From: Methylotenera_A sp044228245
Lineage (GTDB): Bacteria; Pseudomonadota; Gammaproteobacteria; Burkholderiales; Methylophilaceae
Length of the DNA: 64,000 bases
Assembly: GCA_044228245.1 (NCBI GenBank)
Contig: JBGAVG010000003.1
Location: 124,001 to 188,000, forward strand
Direction of reading: 5' to 3'
Shown here: positions 52,124-59,513 of the stretch, one piece after another
Position numbering within the stretch: position 1 is the stretch's first letter
Layout of the letters: the number at the start of each line of letters is the position of its first letter
Made by a program: the position numbers and the translations under genes
Notes under the pieces: model-generated
Database searches by the model: none
The model's input: the letters and a program-made list of their open reading frames with translations, nothing else
Told to the model about the DNA's origin: nothing

Positions 52124-52486
52124 ATGGCTCGTATTGCTGGGGTTAATATCCCGAATAATAAACACGCTGAGATCGCGTTGACTGCGATTTTTGGTATTGG
52201 TAGAAATACTGCACAAAAGATTTGTGCGGCCGCTGGCGTTTTGGCGTCTACTAAAGTCAAGGATCTGAACGACGCGGATGTTGAAAAGCTTCGTGACGAA
52301 GTGGCCAAAGTAAAAGTAGAAGGCGATTTGCGCCGTGAAGTTTCTATGAACATCAAGCGTTTAATGGATTTAGGTTGCTATCGCGGCGTACGTCATCGCC
52401 GTGGCCTGCCAGTTCGTGGTCAGCGCACTAAAACCAATGCGCGTACGCGTAAAGGCCCGGTTAAGGCAATTAAACAAGCCAAATAG
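52124..52486 (+). CDS. rpsM: Ribosomal protein S13
   Basis: A 120-residue S13 (ARIAGVNIPNNKHAEIALT; RGVRHRRGLPVRGQRTKTNART) in the 30S head, contacting P-site tRNA and L5. GGAG precedes the ATG. Confidence 0.98.
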   Translation: MARIAGVNIPNNKHAEIALTAIFGIGRNTAQKICAAAGVLASTKVKDLNDADVEKLRDEVAKVKVEGDLRREVSMNIKRLMDLGCYRGVRHRRGLPVRGQRTKTNARTRKGPVKAIKQAK

Positions 52487-52537
52487 TTAACCAGAAGCAA
52501 TTATTTTATATAGATTTATTAGTAAGGACAGTACAAC

Positions 52538-52927
52538 ATGGCAAAAGCTAATGTACGTGTAAGAAAAAAAGTTAAAAAGAACATTGCAGAGGGCATTGCC
52601 CACGTGCATGCTTCATTTAACAACACGATTATTACAATCACTGACCGTCAAGGCAATGCGCTCTCCTGGGCGACATCTGGCGGGCAAGGTTTTAAGGGCT
52701 CACGTAAAAGTACGCCATTTGCTGCACAGGTTGCGGCAGAAGTTGCTGGTAAATCTGCTCAAGAGTCTGGTGTTAAAAATTTAGAAGTGCGCATCAAAGG
52801 CCCTGGTCCTGGCCGTGAATCTGCCGTGCGTGCGCTTAACGCGGCTGGTTTTAAAATTACCAGCATTACCGATGTGACGCCAGTGCCTCACAACGGTTGC
52901 CGCCCACCCAAAAAACGTCGCATCTAA
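52538..52927 (+). CDS. rpsK: Ribosomal protein S11
   Basis: A 129-residue S11 (GIAHVHASFNNTIITITDRQG; GPGPGRESAVRAL; ending PPKKRRI) on the 30S platform near the mRNA exit. Confidence 0.98.
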   Translation: MAKANVRVRKKVKKNIAEGIAHVHASFNNTIITITDRQGNALSWATSGGQGFKGSRKSTPFAAQVAAEVAGKSAQESGVKNLEVRIKGPGPGRESAVRALNAAGFKITSITDVTPVPHNGCRPPKKRRI

Positions 52928-52954
52928 GCGAAAAAAGATTACTGGAGAACTATC

Positions 52955-53584
52955 TTGGCTAGAAATTTAGACCCAAAATGCCGTCAGTGCCGTCGCGAAG
53001 GCGAAAAGCTGTTTTTAAAAGCTGAAAAATGCTTTACCGACAAGTGCGCTATTGAAAAACGCAACTTCCCGCCGGGTCAACACGGTCAGCGTCGTAACGC
53101 GCGTTTATCAGACTATGGTGTGCAGTTGCGTGAAAAACAAAAAGTACGTCGTATATACGGTATTTTAGAAGGTCAGTTCCGTAGCTATTATGCTGAAGCC
53201 GACCGTCAAAAAGGCATTACTGGCGAAAACTTATTACAGTTGCTTGAATGCCGTCTGGACAATGTGGCCTTCCGTATGGGCTTAGGTGGTTCACGTACGG
53301 AAGCACGCCAAATCGTGCGTCATAACAGTATTCTGGTAAATGGCAAACGCGTGAACATTCCTTCATATCAGGTAAAAGCGGGTGATGTGATTTCTGTGGC
53401 TGAAGCATCAAAAACACAGTTGCGTATTAAAGGTGCGCTTGAGGCTGCTGAGCAACGTGGTTTCCCAGAGTGGCTAGAAGTAGATGTAAAAGCCTTAAAA
53501 GGTACATTTAAATCTAAACCACAGCGTGATGATTTGCCTTCAACCATTAACGAATCATTGGTCGTTGAGTTGTATTCTAAGTAA
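52955..53584 (+). CDS. rpsD: Ribosomal protein S4
   Basis: A 209-residue S4, early 30S assembly protein and, in E. coli, repressor of the alpha operon. Starts at TTG52955 (ARNLDPKCRQCRREGEKL), with CTGGAG upstream. Its N-terminal CRQC pair and C31/C-rich region could bind metal as in some S4 forms. The S4 RNA-binding domain is at about 97-160. Confidence 0.97.
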   Translation: MARNLDPKCRQCRREGEKLFLKAEKCFTDKCAIEKRNFPPGQHGQRRNARLSDYGVQLREKQKVRRIYGILEGQFRSYYAEADRQKGITGENLLQLLECRLDNVAFRMGLGGSRTEARQIVRHNSILVNGKRVNIPSYQVKAGDVISVAEASKTQLRIKGALEAAEQRGFPEWLEVDVKALKGTFKSKPQRDDLPSTINESLVVELYSK

Positions 53585-53633
53585 TTAAAGCTTAGTTAAA
53601 TCGCTCATTCATCCAATAACGTCGAGGAATTTT

Positions 53634-54620
53634 ATGCAAAACAATCCAACTGAATATTTGAAACCACATGTAGTAGATGTAGAGGTGATTACACCGCTAC
53701 GCGCTCGTGTGACTTTAGAGCCGATGGAGCGTGGTTTTGGTTATACATTAGGTAATGCACTGCGTCGTGTTCTGCTATCATCTATTCCAGGCTTTGCGAT
53801 TACCGAAGTCAAAATTGATGGCGTAGTGCATGAGTACTCAACCATTGAGGGTGTGCAAGAGGATGTTGTTGATATTTTACTCAACCTTAAAGGTGTGGCA
53901 TTAAAGCTCAACAATAAGTCTGAAACGATCTTAACGCTGAATAAGTCCAGCGAAGGTGTAGTAACTGCCGGTGACTTTGAAACAGGCCATGACGCTGAAA
54001 TTGTGAATCCAAACCATGTGATTGCGCATTTAACCAAAGGCGGCAAGCTGAATCTAGAAGTTAAAGTTGAAATGGGCCGTGGTTATCAGCCGGTTCCAGC
54101 GCGCCAAAAAGCTAACGAAGAAGACCGTGTTTTAGGGTTTATCATGGTGGATGCATCTTTCAGCCCGATCAACAAAGTGAGCTATCAGGTGGAGAGCGCG
54201 CGTGTCGAGCAGCGTACCGATTTGGATAAGCTGGTGATGGATGTTGAAACCAACGGTATTATCGAGCCAGAACAAGCGATTCGTGATGCTGCGCGTATTT
54301 TAATCGGTCAATTGTCTGTGTTTGCTAACCTGGAAGGTTCACCGAGCGAGGTTGAAGTAAAATCAGCGCCCCAGGTTGATCCAATCCTGTTGCGTCCAGT
54401 AGATGATCTGGAATTGACAGTACGTTCCGCCAATTGCCTGAAGGCGGAGAATATTTTTTACATTGGTGATCTGATCCAGCGTAGTGAAAATGAATTATTA
54501 AAAGCCCCTAACTTGGGTCGCAAATCTTTGAATGAAATTAAAGATGTATTGGCAACTAAAGGCTTAACTTTGGGTATGAAGCTTGAAAACTGGCCGCCGG
54601 TTGGTTTAGAAAAAGCTTAA
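53634..54620 (+). CDS. rpoA: RpoA, RNA polymerase alpha subunit
   Basis: The 328-residue protein contains the assembly domain (GFGYTLGNALRRVLLSSIPG) and the C-terminal domain that binds UP elements and activators (SANCLKAENIFYIGDLIQRSENELLK region, about 265-315). Positioned between rpsD and rplQ as in nearly all bacteria. Confidence 0.99.
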   Translation: MQNNPTEYLKPHVVDVEVITPLRARVTLEPMERGFGYTLGNALRRVLLSSIPGFAITEVKIDGVVHEYSTIEGVQEDVVDILLNLKGVALKLNNKSETILTLNKSSEGVVTAGDFETGHDAEIVNPNHVIAHLTKGGKLNLEVKVEMGRGYQPVPARQKANEEDRVLGFIMVDASFSPINKVSYQVESARVEQRTDLDKLVMDVETNGIIEPEQAIRDAARILIGQLSVFANLEGSPSEVEVKSAPQVDPILLRPVDDLELTVRSANCLKAENIFYIGDLIQRSENELLKAPNLGRKSLNEIKDVLATKGLTLGMKLENWPPVGLEKA

Positions 54621-54662
54621 CCGGTAGCTTAATATTAAGTAAAGAAACTTTAAGGAATTACT

Positions 54663-55052
54663 ATGCGTCACGGTAATAGCAATCGTAAATTAAATCGTAC
54701 CAGCAGCCATCGTGCAGCCATGTTCCGCAATATGTCGGTGTCATTGTTGCGCCATGAAATCATTAGAACTACTTTGCCAAAAGCAAAAGAGCTGCGTAAA
54801 TATGCAGAGCCTTTGATTACATTAGGTAAAGATGCCACTTTGGCTAATCGCCGTATCGCCTTTAGCCGTTTACGCGATCGTGATATTGTTGGTAAATTGT
54901 TTGGTGAACTTGGCCCACGCTACAATGCGCGCAACGGCGGTTATTTGCGTATTTTAAAATGCGGTTTCCGTAATGGCGATAACGCACCAATGGCCTTGGT
55001 AGAGTTGGTAGATCGTCCGGATACAAGCACAGAACCAGTTGCTGCAGAATAA
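54663..55052 (+). CDS. rplQ: Ribosomal protein L17
   Basis: A 129-residue L17 (MRHGNSNRKLNRTSSHRAAM), last gene of the alpha operon, followed by a strong terminator. Confidence 0.98.
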   Translation: MRHGNSNRKLNRTSSHRAAMFRNMSVSLLRHEIIRTTLPKAKELRKYAEPLITLGKDATLANRRIAFSRLRDRDIVGKLFGELGPRYNARNGGYLRILKCGFRNGDNAPMALVELVDRPDTSTEPVAAE

Positions 55053-55072
55053 GTAATAATTCAGGTATATAT

Positions 55073-55102
55073 AAAAAAGCCAGCACTTTGCTGGCTTTTT
55101 TA
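55073..55102. terminator. Terminator after rplQ (bidirectional)
   Basis: AAAAAAGCCAGC pairs with GCTGGCTTTTTT around ACTTT, with A and T tracts on both sides; it serves rplQ and the convergent glutaredoxin-like gene. Confidence 0.92.
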
Positions 55103-55109
55103 TTGGCTA

Positions 55110-55343
55110 CTATTTTAAGAATTCAATAATACTGGTTTCATTAAATGGCCAATCAAGCTCGGTTTGCGTATCCTGCCTCTGTAAAACCGGAATGCGTGAG
55201 CCATATCGAGTTAGCAAAGTTTCATTCTCTGCAATTTCGATAAGGGTTACCTCGATGTTATTACTCGGCTGTGTTACCAGCGAATAAGCTAGTTCACACA
55301 AATGGCAATGCGAGGTGGAATATAAATTTAGCTGCCTGGACAT
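55110..55343 (-). CDS. Glutaredoxin-like thioredoxin-fold protein
   Basis: A 77-residue protein of the DUF836/glutaredoxin-like group: N-terminal beta strand and CHLC redox motif (residues 13-16, STSHCHLCELA), and a cis-proline in SRIPVLQ. The specific role is unknown. It is divergent from mgtE and ends against the rplQ terminator. Confidence 0.8.
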   Translation of the reverse strand: MSRQLNLYSTSHCHLCELAYSLVTQPSNNIEVTLIEIAENETLLTRYGSRIPVLQRQDTQTELDWPFNETSIIEFLK

Positions 55344-55465
55344 ATGTGATTTTCTTCAGTCGTCACTTGATATTTTAAGTGCTAATTTATGAGCAAATAA
55401 CAAATAAATCATAAAAATAAATCATAATAACGTTTTAAGCGGTTTTGCCACTATCAAGGTTCAGC

Positions 55466-56857
55466 ATGTCCGAATTCCAAGAAGTAAAAGAGAGTTTAAG
55501 CGAAAACTTGCAACAGGTGATCTCACTTTTGGAGAGGCACAGATTTGGGGACGGGTTTGCCTATAATCAGGATATTGGTGAACTGCAAAAAAAATTAGAT
55601 GATTTGCACCCTGCAGACGTCGCCCATATTCTAGAGGCGCTTCCGCTAGAAGACCGCTTAAATCTTTGGGATCTGGTTAAGGCGGATCGTGACGGTGAGA
55701 TTCTGCTGGAGGTGTCAGACTCTGTACGTCAAAGCCTGATTGCAGACATGGAGCCTGAAGAGCTGCTAGCAGCTGCTGAGCAGTTAGATACGGACGAGCT
55801 GGCGGATTTAGCTCCTGATTTGCCAAAAGACGTATTGCAGGATCTTCTGGACAGTCTGGATACGCAAAATCGTGAGCGTTTGCAATCCACGCTGTCATAT
55901 CCCGATGACGCCGTCGGCGCACTGATGGATTTTGATATTGTCACCATACGCGAAGACATTACATTAGAAGTGGCGCTGCGCTATCTGCGGCGCTTAGGTA
56001 ATTTGCCGGATCATACCGATAAATTGTTTGTGGTGGACCGGAATGATATTTTACGTGGCGTATTACCACTTACAAGCATGGTTGTGAATGACTTGGACGC
56101 GAATGTGGCAGATGTCATGGTGGCCGATGCGGTAGCGTTTCATCCGGAGGATGTTTCAGATGAAGCGGCACAGGCTTTTGAGCGGTATGACCTGGTAACC
56201 GCACCCGTGGTGGATGCCAATAATAAGCTGGTAGGGCGTATTACCGTGGATGCGGTGATGGATTATATTCGTGACGAATCTGAATCGGATATGCTTTCGA
56301 TGGCAGGTTTGCGTGAGGAAGAAGACTTTTTTGCATCGGTATGGAAGTCGGTACATAACCGCTGGGCGTGGTTGGCGATTAATTTGGTCACTGCAATCGT
56401 TGCTTCAAGAGTGATTGGGTTATTTGAAGGATCGATTGAAAAAATTGTGGCTTTAGCCGCGCTGATGCCGATTGTGGCAGGGATCGGCGGCAATTCTGGC
56501 AACCAAACCACCACCATGATTGTGCGTGGTTTGGCATTGGGTCAAATTTCATTACACAATATGCACTCGCTCATCAAAAAGGAGCTTGGTGTAGCCTTGC
56601 TCAATGGTTTATTGTGGGGCAGTGTACTTGGCCTGATAGCTTACATGCTATATGGCAACTATCAATTGAGCATAGTGATGACAGCCGCCATGACACTTAA
56701 TTTGCTGTTGGCTGCCGTGATGGGTGTAATGATTCCGTTGGTGATGAATAAATTCGGTCGCGACCCCGCTGTCGGAACTAGCGTAATGATTACAGCCGTA
56801 ACTGACAGTGGCGGGTTTTTTATATTCTTAGGGTTGGCAACAATTTTCTTACTATGA
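55466..56857 (+). CDS. mgtE: MgtE, magnesium transporter
   Basis: Mg2+ channel gated by cytosolic Mg2+. The 463-residue protein has the N domain (LHPADVAHILEALPLEDR), a CBS pair (about 145-265), the plug helix and five C-terminal membrane helices with the filter-region sequence PIVAGIGGNSGNQTTTMIVRGLALG. ATG55466 is preferred, with AGG six bases upstream; a TTG at 55445 is in frame. Its stop overlaps the next ATG (ATGA). Confidence 0.95.
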   Translation: MSEFQEVKESLSENLQQVISLLERHRFGDGFAYNQDIGELQKKLDDLHPADVAHILEALPLEDRLNLWDLVKADRDGEILLEVSDSVRQSLIADMEPEELLAAAEQLDTDELADLAPDLPKDVLQDLLDSLDTQNRERLQSTLSYPDDAVGALMDFDIVTIREDITLEVALRYLRRLGNLPDHTDKLFVVDRNDILRGVLPLTSMVVNDLDANVADVMVADAVAFHPEDVSDEAAQAFERYDLVTAPVVDANNKLVGRITVDAVMDYIRDESESDMLSMAGLREEEDFFASVWKSVHNRWAWLAINLVTAIVASRVIGLFEGSIEKIVALAALMPIVAGIGGNSGNQTTTMIVRGLALGQISLHNMHSLIKKELGVALLNGLLWGSVLGLIAYMLYGNYQLSIVMTAAMTLNLLLAAVMGVMIPLVMNKFGRDPAVGTSVMITAVTDSGGFFIFLGLATIFLL

Positions 56858-58116
56858 ATAATGAAATTCAGCTGATTTGGCAAGAAATACAAGCCGACAT
56901 GAGCACCCCGGTGGTGCTGTGGCAGCTGGCCATTATTGTCGCTGCAGTGGCGACTGCATGGATGATTAATGGCGTTTTGCGCCAATATGTGATGCGGCAT
57001 GCGCCAGAGCACTGGAAACTCGCGATAGGCGGCATTAATCGCGTACTGTTCCCGCTCACATCGTTAGTGTTTGTGTTATCCAGCCAGTTGATCCTGTCAG
57101 GCTGGCAACATACGAGCCTATTACAATTAGCCAGCCGATTGTTGCTTGCCATGGCGGCTATCCGCTTAATCGTCTATTTTATGCGCTATGTGTTTCCGTC
57201 TGGCGGATGGCTTAAAGCGCTTGAAAGCATGATTGCGTGGAGTATTTGGGGAGCATTGGCGTTGCATCTTACCGGCGTGCTGCCGCAGCTTTTGCAAGGT
57301 CTTGAAGACATGCGTTTCAATATCGGCAAAAACCAGGTGAATTTGCTGCTGGTATTGCAGGCCTTGCTCACCGTGATTGTCACCATTTTTATTGCATTAT
57401 GGCTGAGCCGCCTGTTAGAAAACAGGCTGATGCGCGCAGAACATGTGAATGTCAATTTGCGCGTTATATTAACCAAGCTCATTCGTATCGTACTGCTATT
57501 TATTGCCACCCTGATCGCGTTGTCTGCAGTCGGTTTGGATATTACCCTGCTTTCGGTATTCGGCGGCGCGCTGGGCGTGGGTTTGGGATTTGGCCTGCAG
57601 CGCATAGCCAGCAATTATGTCAGCGGGTTCATTATTCTGCTGGATAAATCCATGCAGATTGGCGATGTGATTACTGCCGATAGTCATTATGGTGTAGTGA
57701 GTGATTTGCGTACGCGTTACCTTGTGTTGCGCAAGCTGGATGGAACGGAAGTCATTATTCCGAATGAAACATTAATTGTTAATTCAGTCATTAACCACTC
57801 CTTTTCAGACCATAAGGCAAGAGTGCAAATGCCGGTTCAAATCAGCTATGACAGCCCTTTGGAGCTGGCAATGCGGCTGATTTCAGATATTGCGCTGCAA
57901 CATCCGCGTGTTTTAAGAGTGCCGGAGCCAGCAGTGCACATTAAGGGATTCGGCGAAAGTGGAATTGATTTGATGCTGTCAGTCTGGATACCTGATCCGG
58001 AAGAAGGATCCGCGAGCCTGCAGTCCGAGATTTATCTGGATATATGGCGTGCTTTTCAAGAGAACAATATTTCCATTCCTTATCCGCAGCGCGAGGTGCG
58101 GATCTTGAAAGAATAA
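56854..58116 (+). CDS. MscS-family mechanosensitive ion channel
   Basis: A 420-residue channel: several N-terminal membrane helices beyond those of minimal MscS, then the pore helix and beta domain typical of the family (FGGALGVGLGFGLQRIASNYVSGFIILLDKSMQIGDVI; the Gly/Ala-rich pore helix at about 232-250). Translationally coupled to mgtE, which suggests a joint role in ion or osmotic balance. Function as a tension-gated valve is inferred from the family. Confidence 0.88.
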   Translation: MNNEIQLIWQEIQADMSTPVVLWQLAIIVAAVATAWMINGVLRQYVMRHAPEHWKLAIGGINRVLFPLTSLVFVLSSQLILSGWQHTSLLQLASRLLLAMAAIRLIVYFMRYVFPSGGWLKALESMIAWSIWGALALHLTGVLPQLLQGLEDMRFNIGKNQVNLLLVLQALLTVIVTIFIALWLSRLLENRLMRAEHVNVNLRVILTKLIRIVLLFIATLIALSAVGLDITLLSVFGGALGVGLGFGLQRIASNYVSGFIILLDKSMQIGDVITADSHYGVVSDLRTRYLVLRKLDGTEVIIPNETLIVNSVINHSFSDHKARVQMPVQISYDSPLELAMRLISDIALQHPRVLRVPEPAVHIKGFGESGIDLMLSVWIPDPEEGSASLQSEIYLDIWRAFQENNISIPYPQREVRILKE

Positions 58117-58127
58117 TTTAAATCAGA

Positions 58128-58176
58128 TAGTTCTAATAAAAAAACCCGCAGATTGCGGGTTTTTTTATTAGAACTA
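58128..58176. terminator. Long bidirectional terminator between mscS gene and rpmG
   Basis: A perfect 22-bp inverted repeat with a 5-base loop (AGATT); its core is ACCCGC/GCGGGT flanked by A and T tracts, extended outward by TAGTTCTAAT/ATTAGAACTA. Serves both convergent genes. Confidence 0.95.
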
Positions 58177-58181
58177 AACAC

Positions 58182-58337
58182 TTATTTAAGTTTAGTTTCT
58201 TTGTACATCACGTGTTTACGTGCCACTGGATCAAACTTTTTGATCTCCATTTTTTCCGGCATCGTACGTTTGTTTTTAGTAGTGGTATAGAAGTGGCCAG
58301 TACCAGCACTTGATTCTAATTTAATTTTTTCGCGCAT
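58182..58337 (-). CDS. rpmG: Ribosomal protein L33 (zinc-independent form)
   Basis: A 51-residue L33 (MREKIKLESSAGTGHFYTTT; ending KETKLK) without cysteines, the C-minus type. It follows rpmB on the same strand after 11 bp, the usual rpmBG pair. Confidence 0.96.
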   Translation of the reverse strand: MREKIKLESSAGTGHFYTTTKNKRTMPEKMEIKKFDPVARKHVMYKETKLK

Positions 58338-58348
58338 GGCTTAACTCC

Positions 58349-58585
58349 TTAGACTTTCTGACCAGCTGCGCGCAGCTCTGCGAGCACTGAATCAATACCG
58401 TTTTTATCAATCGTACGCAAAGCTGCGTTGGTAATACGCAAGCTTACCCAGCGATTTTCGCTTTCTACCCAGAATTTGCGGTTTTGCAAATTAGGTAAAA
58501 AACGGCGTTTTGTTTTGTTTTGTGCGTGAGAAACATTGTTACCCACCATCGGCTTTTTGCCTGTTACCTGACATACACGTGCCAT
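58349..58585 (-). CDS. rpmB: Ribosomal protein L28
   Basis: A 78-residue L28 starting MARVCQVTGKKPMVGNNVSHA, with GGAG upstream of ATG58585; an in-frame codon 12 bp upstream is rejected. Forms a pair with rpmG. Confidence 0.97.
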   Translation of the reverse strand: MARVCQVTGKKPMVGNNVSHAQNKTKRRFLPNLQNRKFWVESENRWVSLRITNAALRTIDKNGIDSVLAELRAAGQKV

Positions 58586-58786
58586 GGTTATCTCCAAATA
58601 CTTTGCTTTTTGCGAAAGACCGCAATTATAGACTGAAAATGCTTTCTATATCAAGCTTTAAGTCGAAAAATACAAGATTAGAAGCTAGACGAGGCGCGAG
58701 CAAAAAATAGGGGCGCCGCATATGGGTTGATATGTAAGACTCTATTTTTTGTGTAGCAACAAAGTATAGCGAAAAATATTGTATTT

Positions 58787-59239
58787 TTAGTGTTTGCCTG
58801 TGCTGCCAAACCCCCCATCACCGCGTTCACTTTCTGCAAACTCGTCCACCACATGAAAATCTGCCTGCACCACCGGCACAATCACTAACTGCGCAATACG
58901 CTCCATCGGATTGAGGATAAAAGGATGCTGGCTGCGGTTCCAGCAACTGACCAATAACTGCCCTTGATAATCCGAATCAATCAACCCCACCAGATTGCCC
59001 AACACGATGCCGTGCTTATGCCCCAAGCCGGAGCGTGGCAGAATCAGCGCGGCATAATAGGTGTTGTCGATATGAATCGCCATGCCAGTCGGAATCATCA
59101 CCGTTTCACCTGGCTGAATGGTCTGCGTGTGCTCAATGCAGGCGCGCAAATCCAGCCCTGCGGAGCCAGGCGTGGCATAGGCCGGCATCATGTGATGCAG
59201 GCGGTTGTCTAAGATTTTCAGATCTACGGTGATGGACAT
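58787..59239 (-). CDS. dut: Dut, deoxyuridine 5'-triphosphate nucleotidohydrolase
   Basis: Trimeric enzyme hydrolysing dUTP to dUMP, keeping uracil out of DNA. The 150-residue sequence has all five motifs: PGSAGLDLRA, PRSGLGHKHG, GNLVGLIDSDYQG, ERIAQLVIVP and the C-terminal GGFGSTG arm. It lies 201 bp upstream of rpmB on the same strand. Confidence 0.97.
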   Translation of the reverse strand: MSITVDLKILDNRLHHMMPAYATPGSAGLDLRACIEHTQTIQPGETVMIPTGMAIHIDNTYYAALILPRSGLGHKHGIVLGNLVGLIDSDYQGQLLVSCWNRSQHPFILNPMERIAQLVIVPVVQADFHVVDEFAESERGDGGFGSTGKH

Positions 59240-59314
59240 TTTGTTAACTTCGGCTGTTTATATAAAAGTGACATTAAACACTAATTGGACATGAAAAGCA
59301 CTATGGGCGGTTCA

Positions 59315-59333
59315 GTTGTGTGTCGTACACAAC
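59315..59333. promoter_or_regulatory. Inverted repeat upstream of dut
   Basis: GTTGTGT and ACACAAC separated by GTCGT, about 75 bp upstream of the dut start in an otherwise gene-free 274-bp gap. A possible operator. Confidence 0.3.
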
Positions 59334-59459
59334 ACCGTTTATTTTTTATTGTCAAATCGGTATGCCTGAAGCCCGCATAGATATTGGCTTGCAGGGCATA
59401 GGTTTAAACAATGAATGCGCGCTCGCACGAAGGAGTTATGTGTAATTGTGCTTATATGT

Positions 59460-59490
59460 AAAAAAGCCAGCTTAACAAGCTGGCTTTTTA
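59460..59490. terminator. Terminator of the TonB-dependent receptor gene
   Basis: A 13-bp stem (AAAAAGCCAGCTT/AAGCTGGCTTTTT) with a short loop and A/T tracts on both sides, 24 bp beyond the receptor stop codon. Confidence 0.88.
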
Positions 59491-59513
59491 GAGGGCCCAA
59501 ATTGCTGCAGGTT

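Noticed and set aside
59240..59460. Possible small genes between dut and the receptor terminator
   Set aside because: A 29-codon ATG frame near 59291 has no ribosome site or recognisable product; treated as non-coding.
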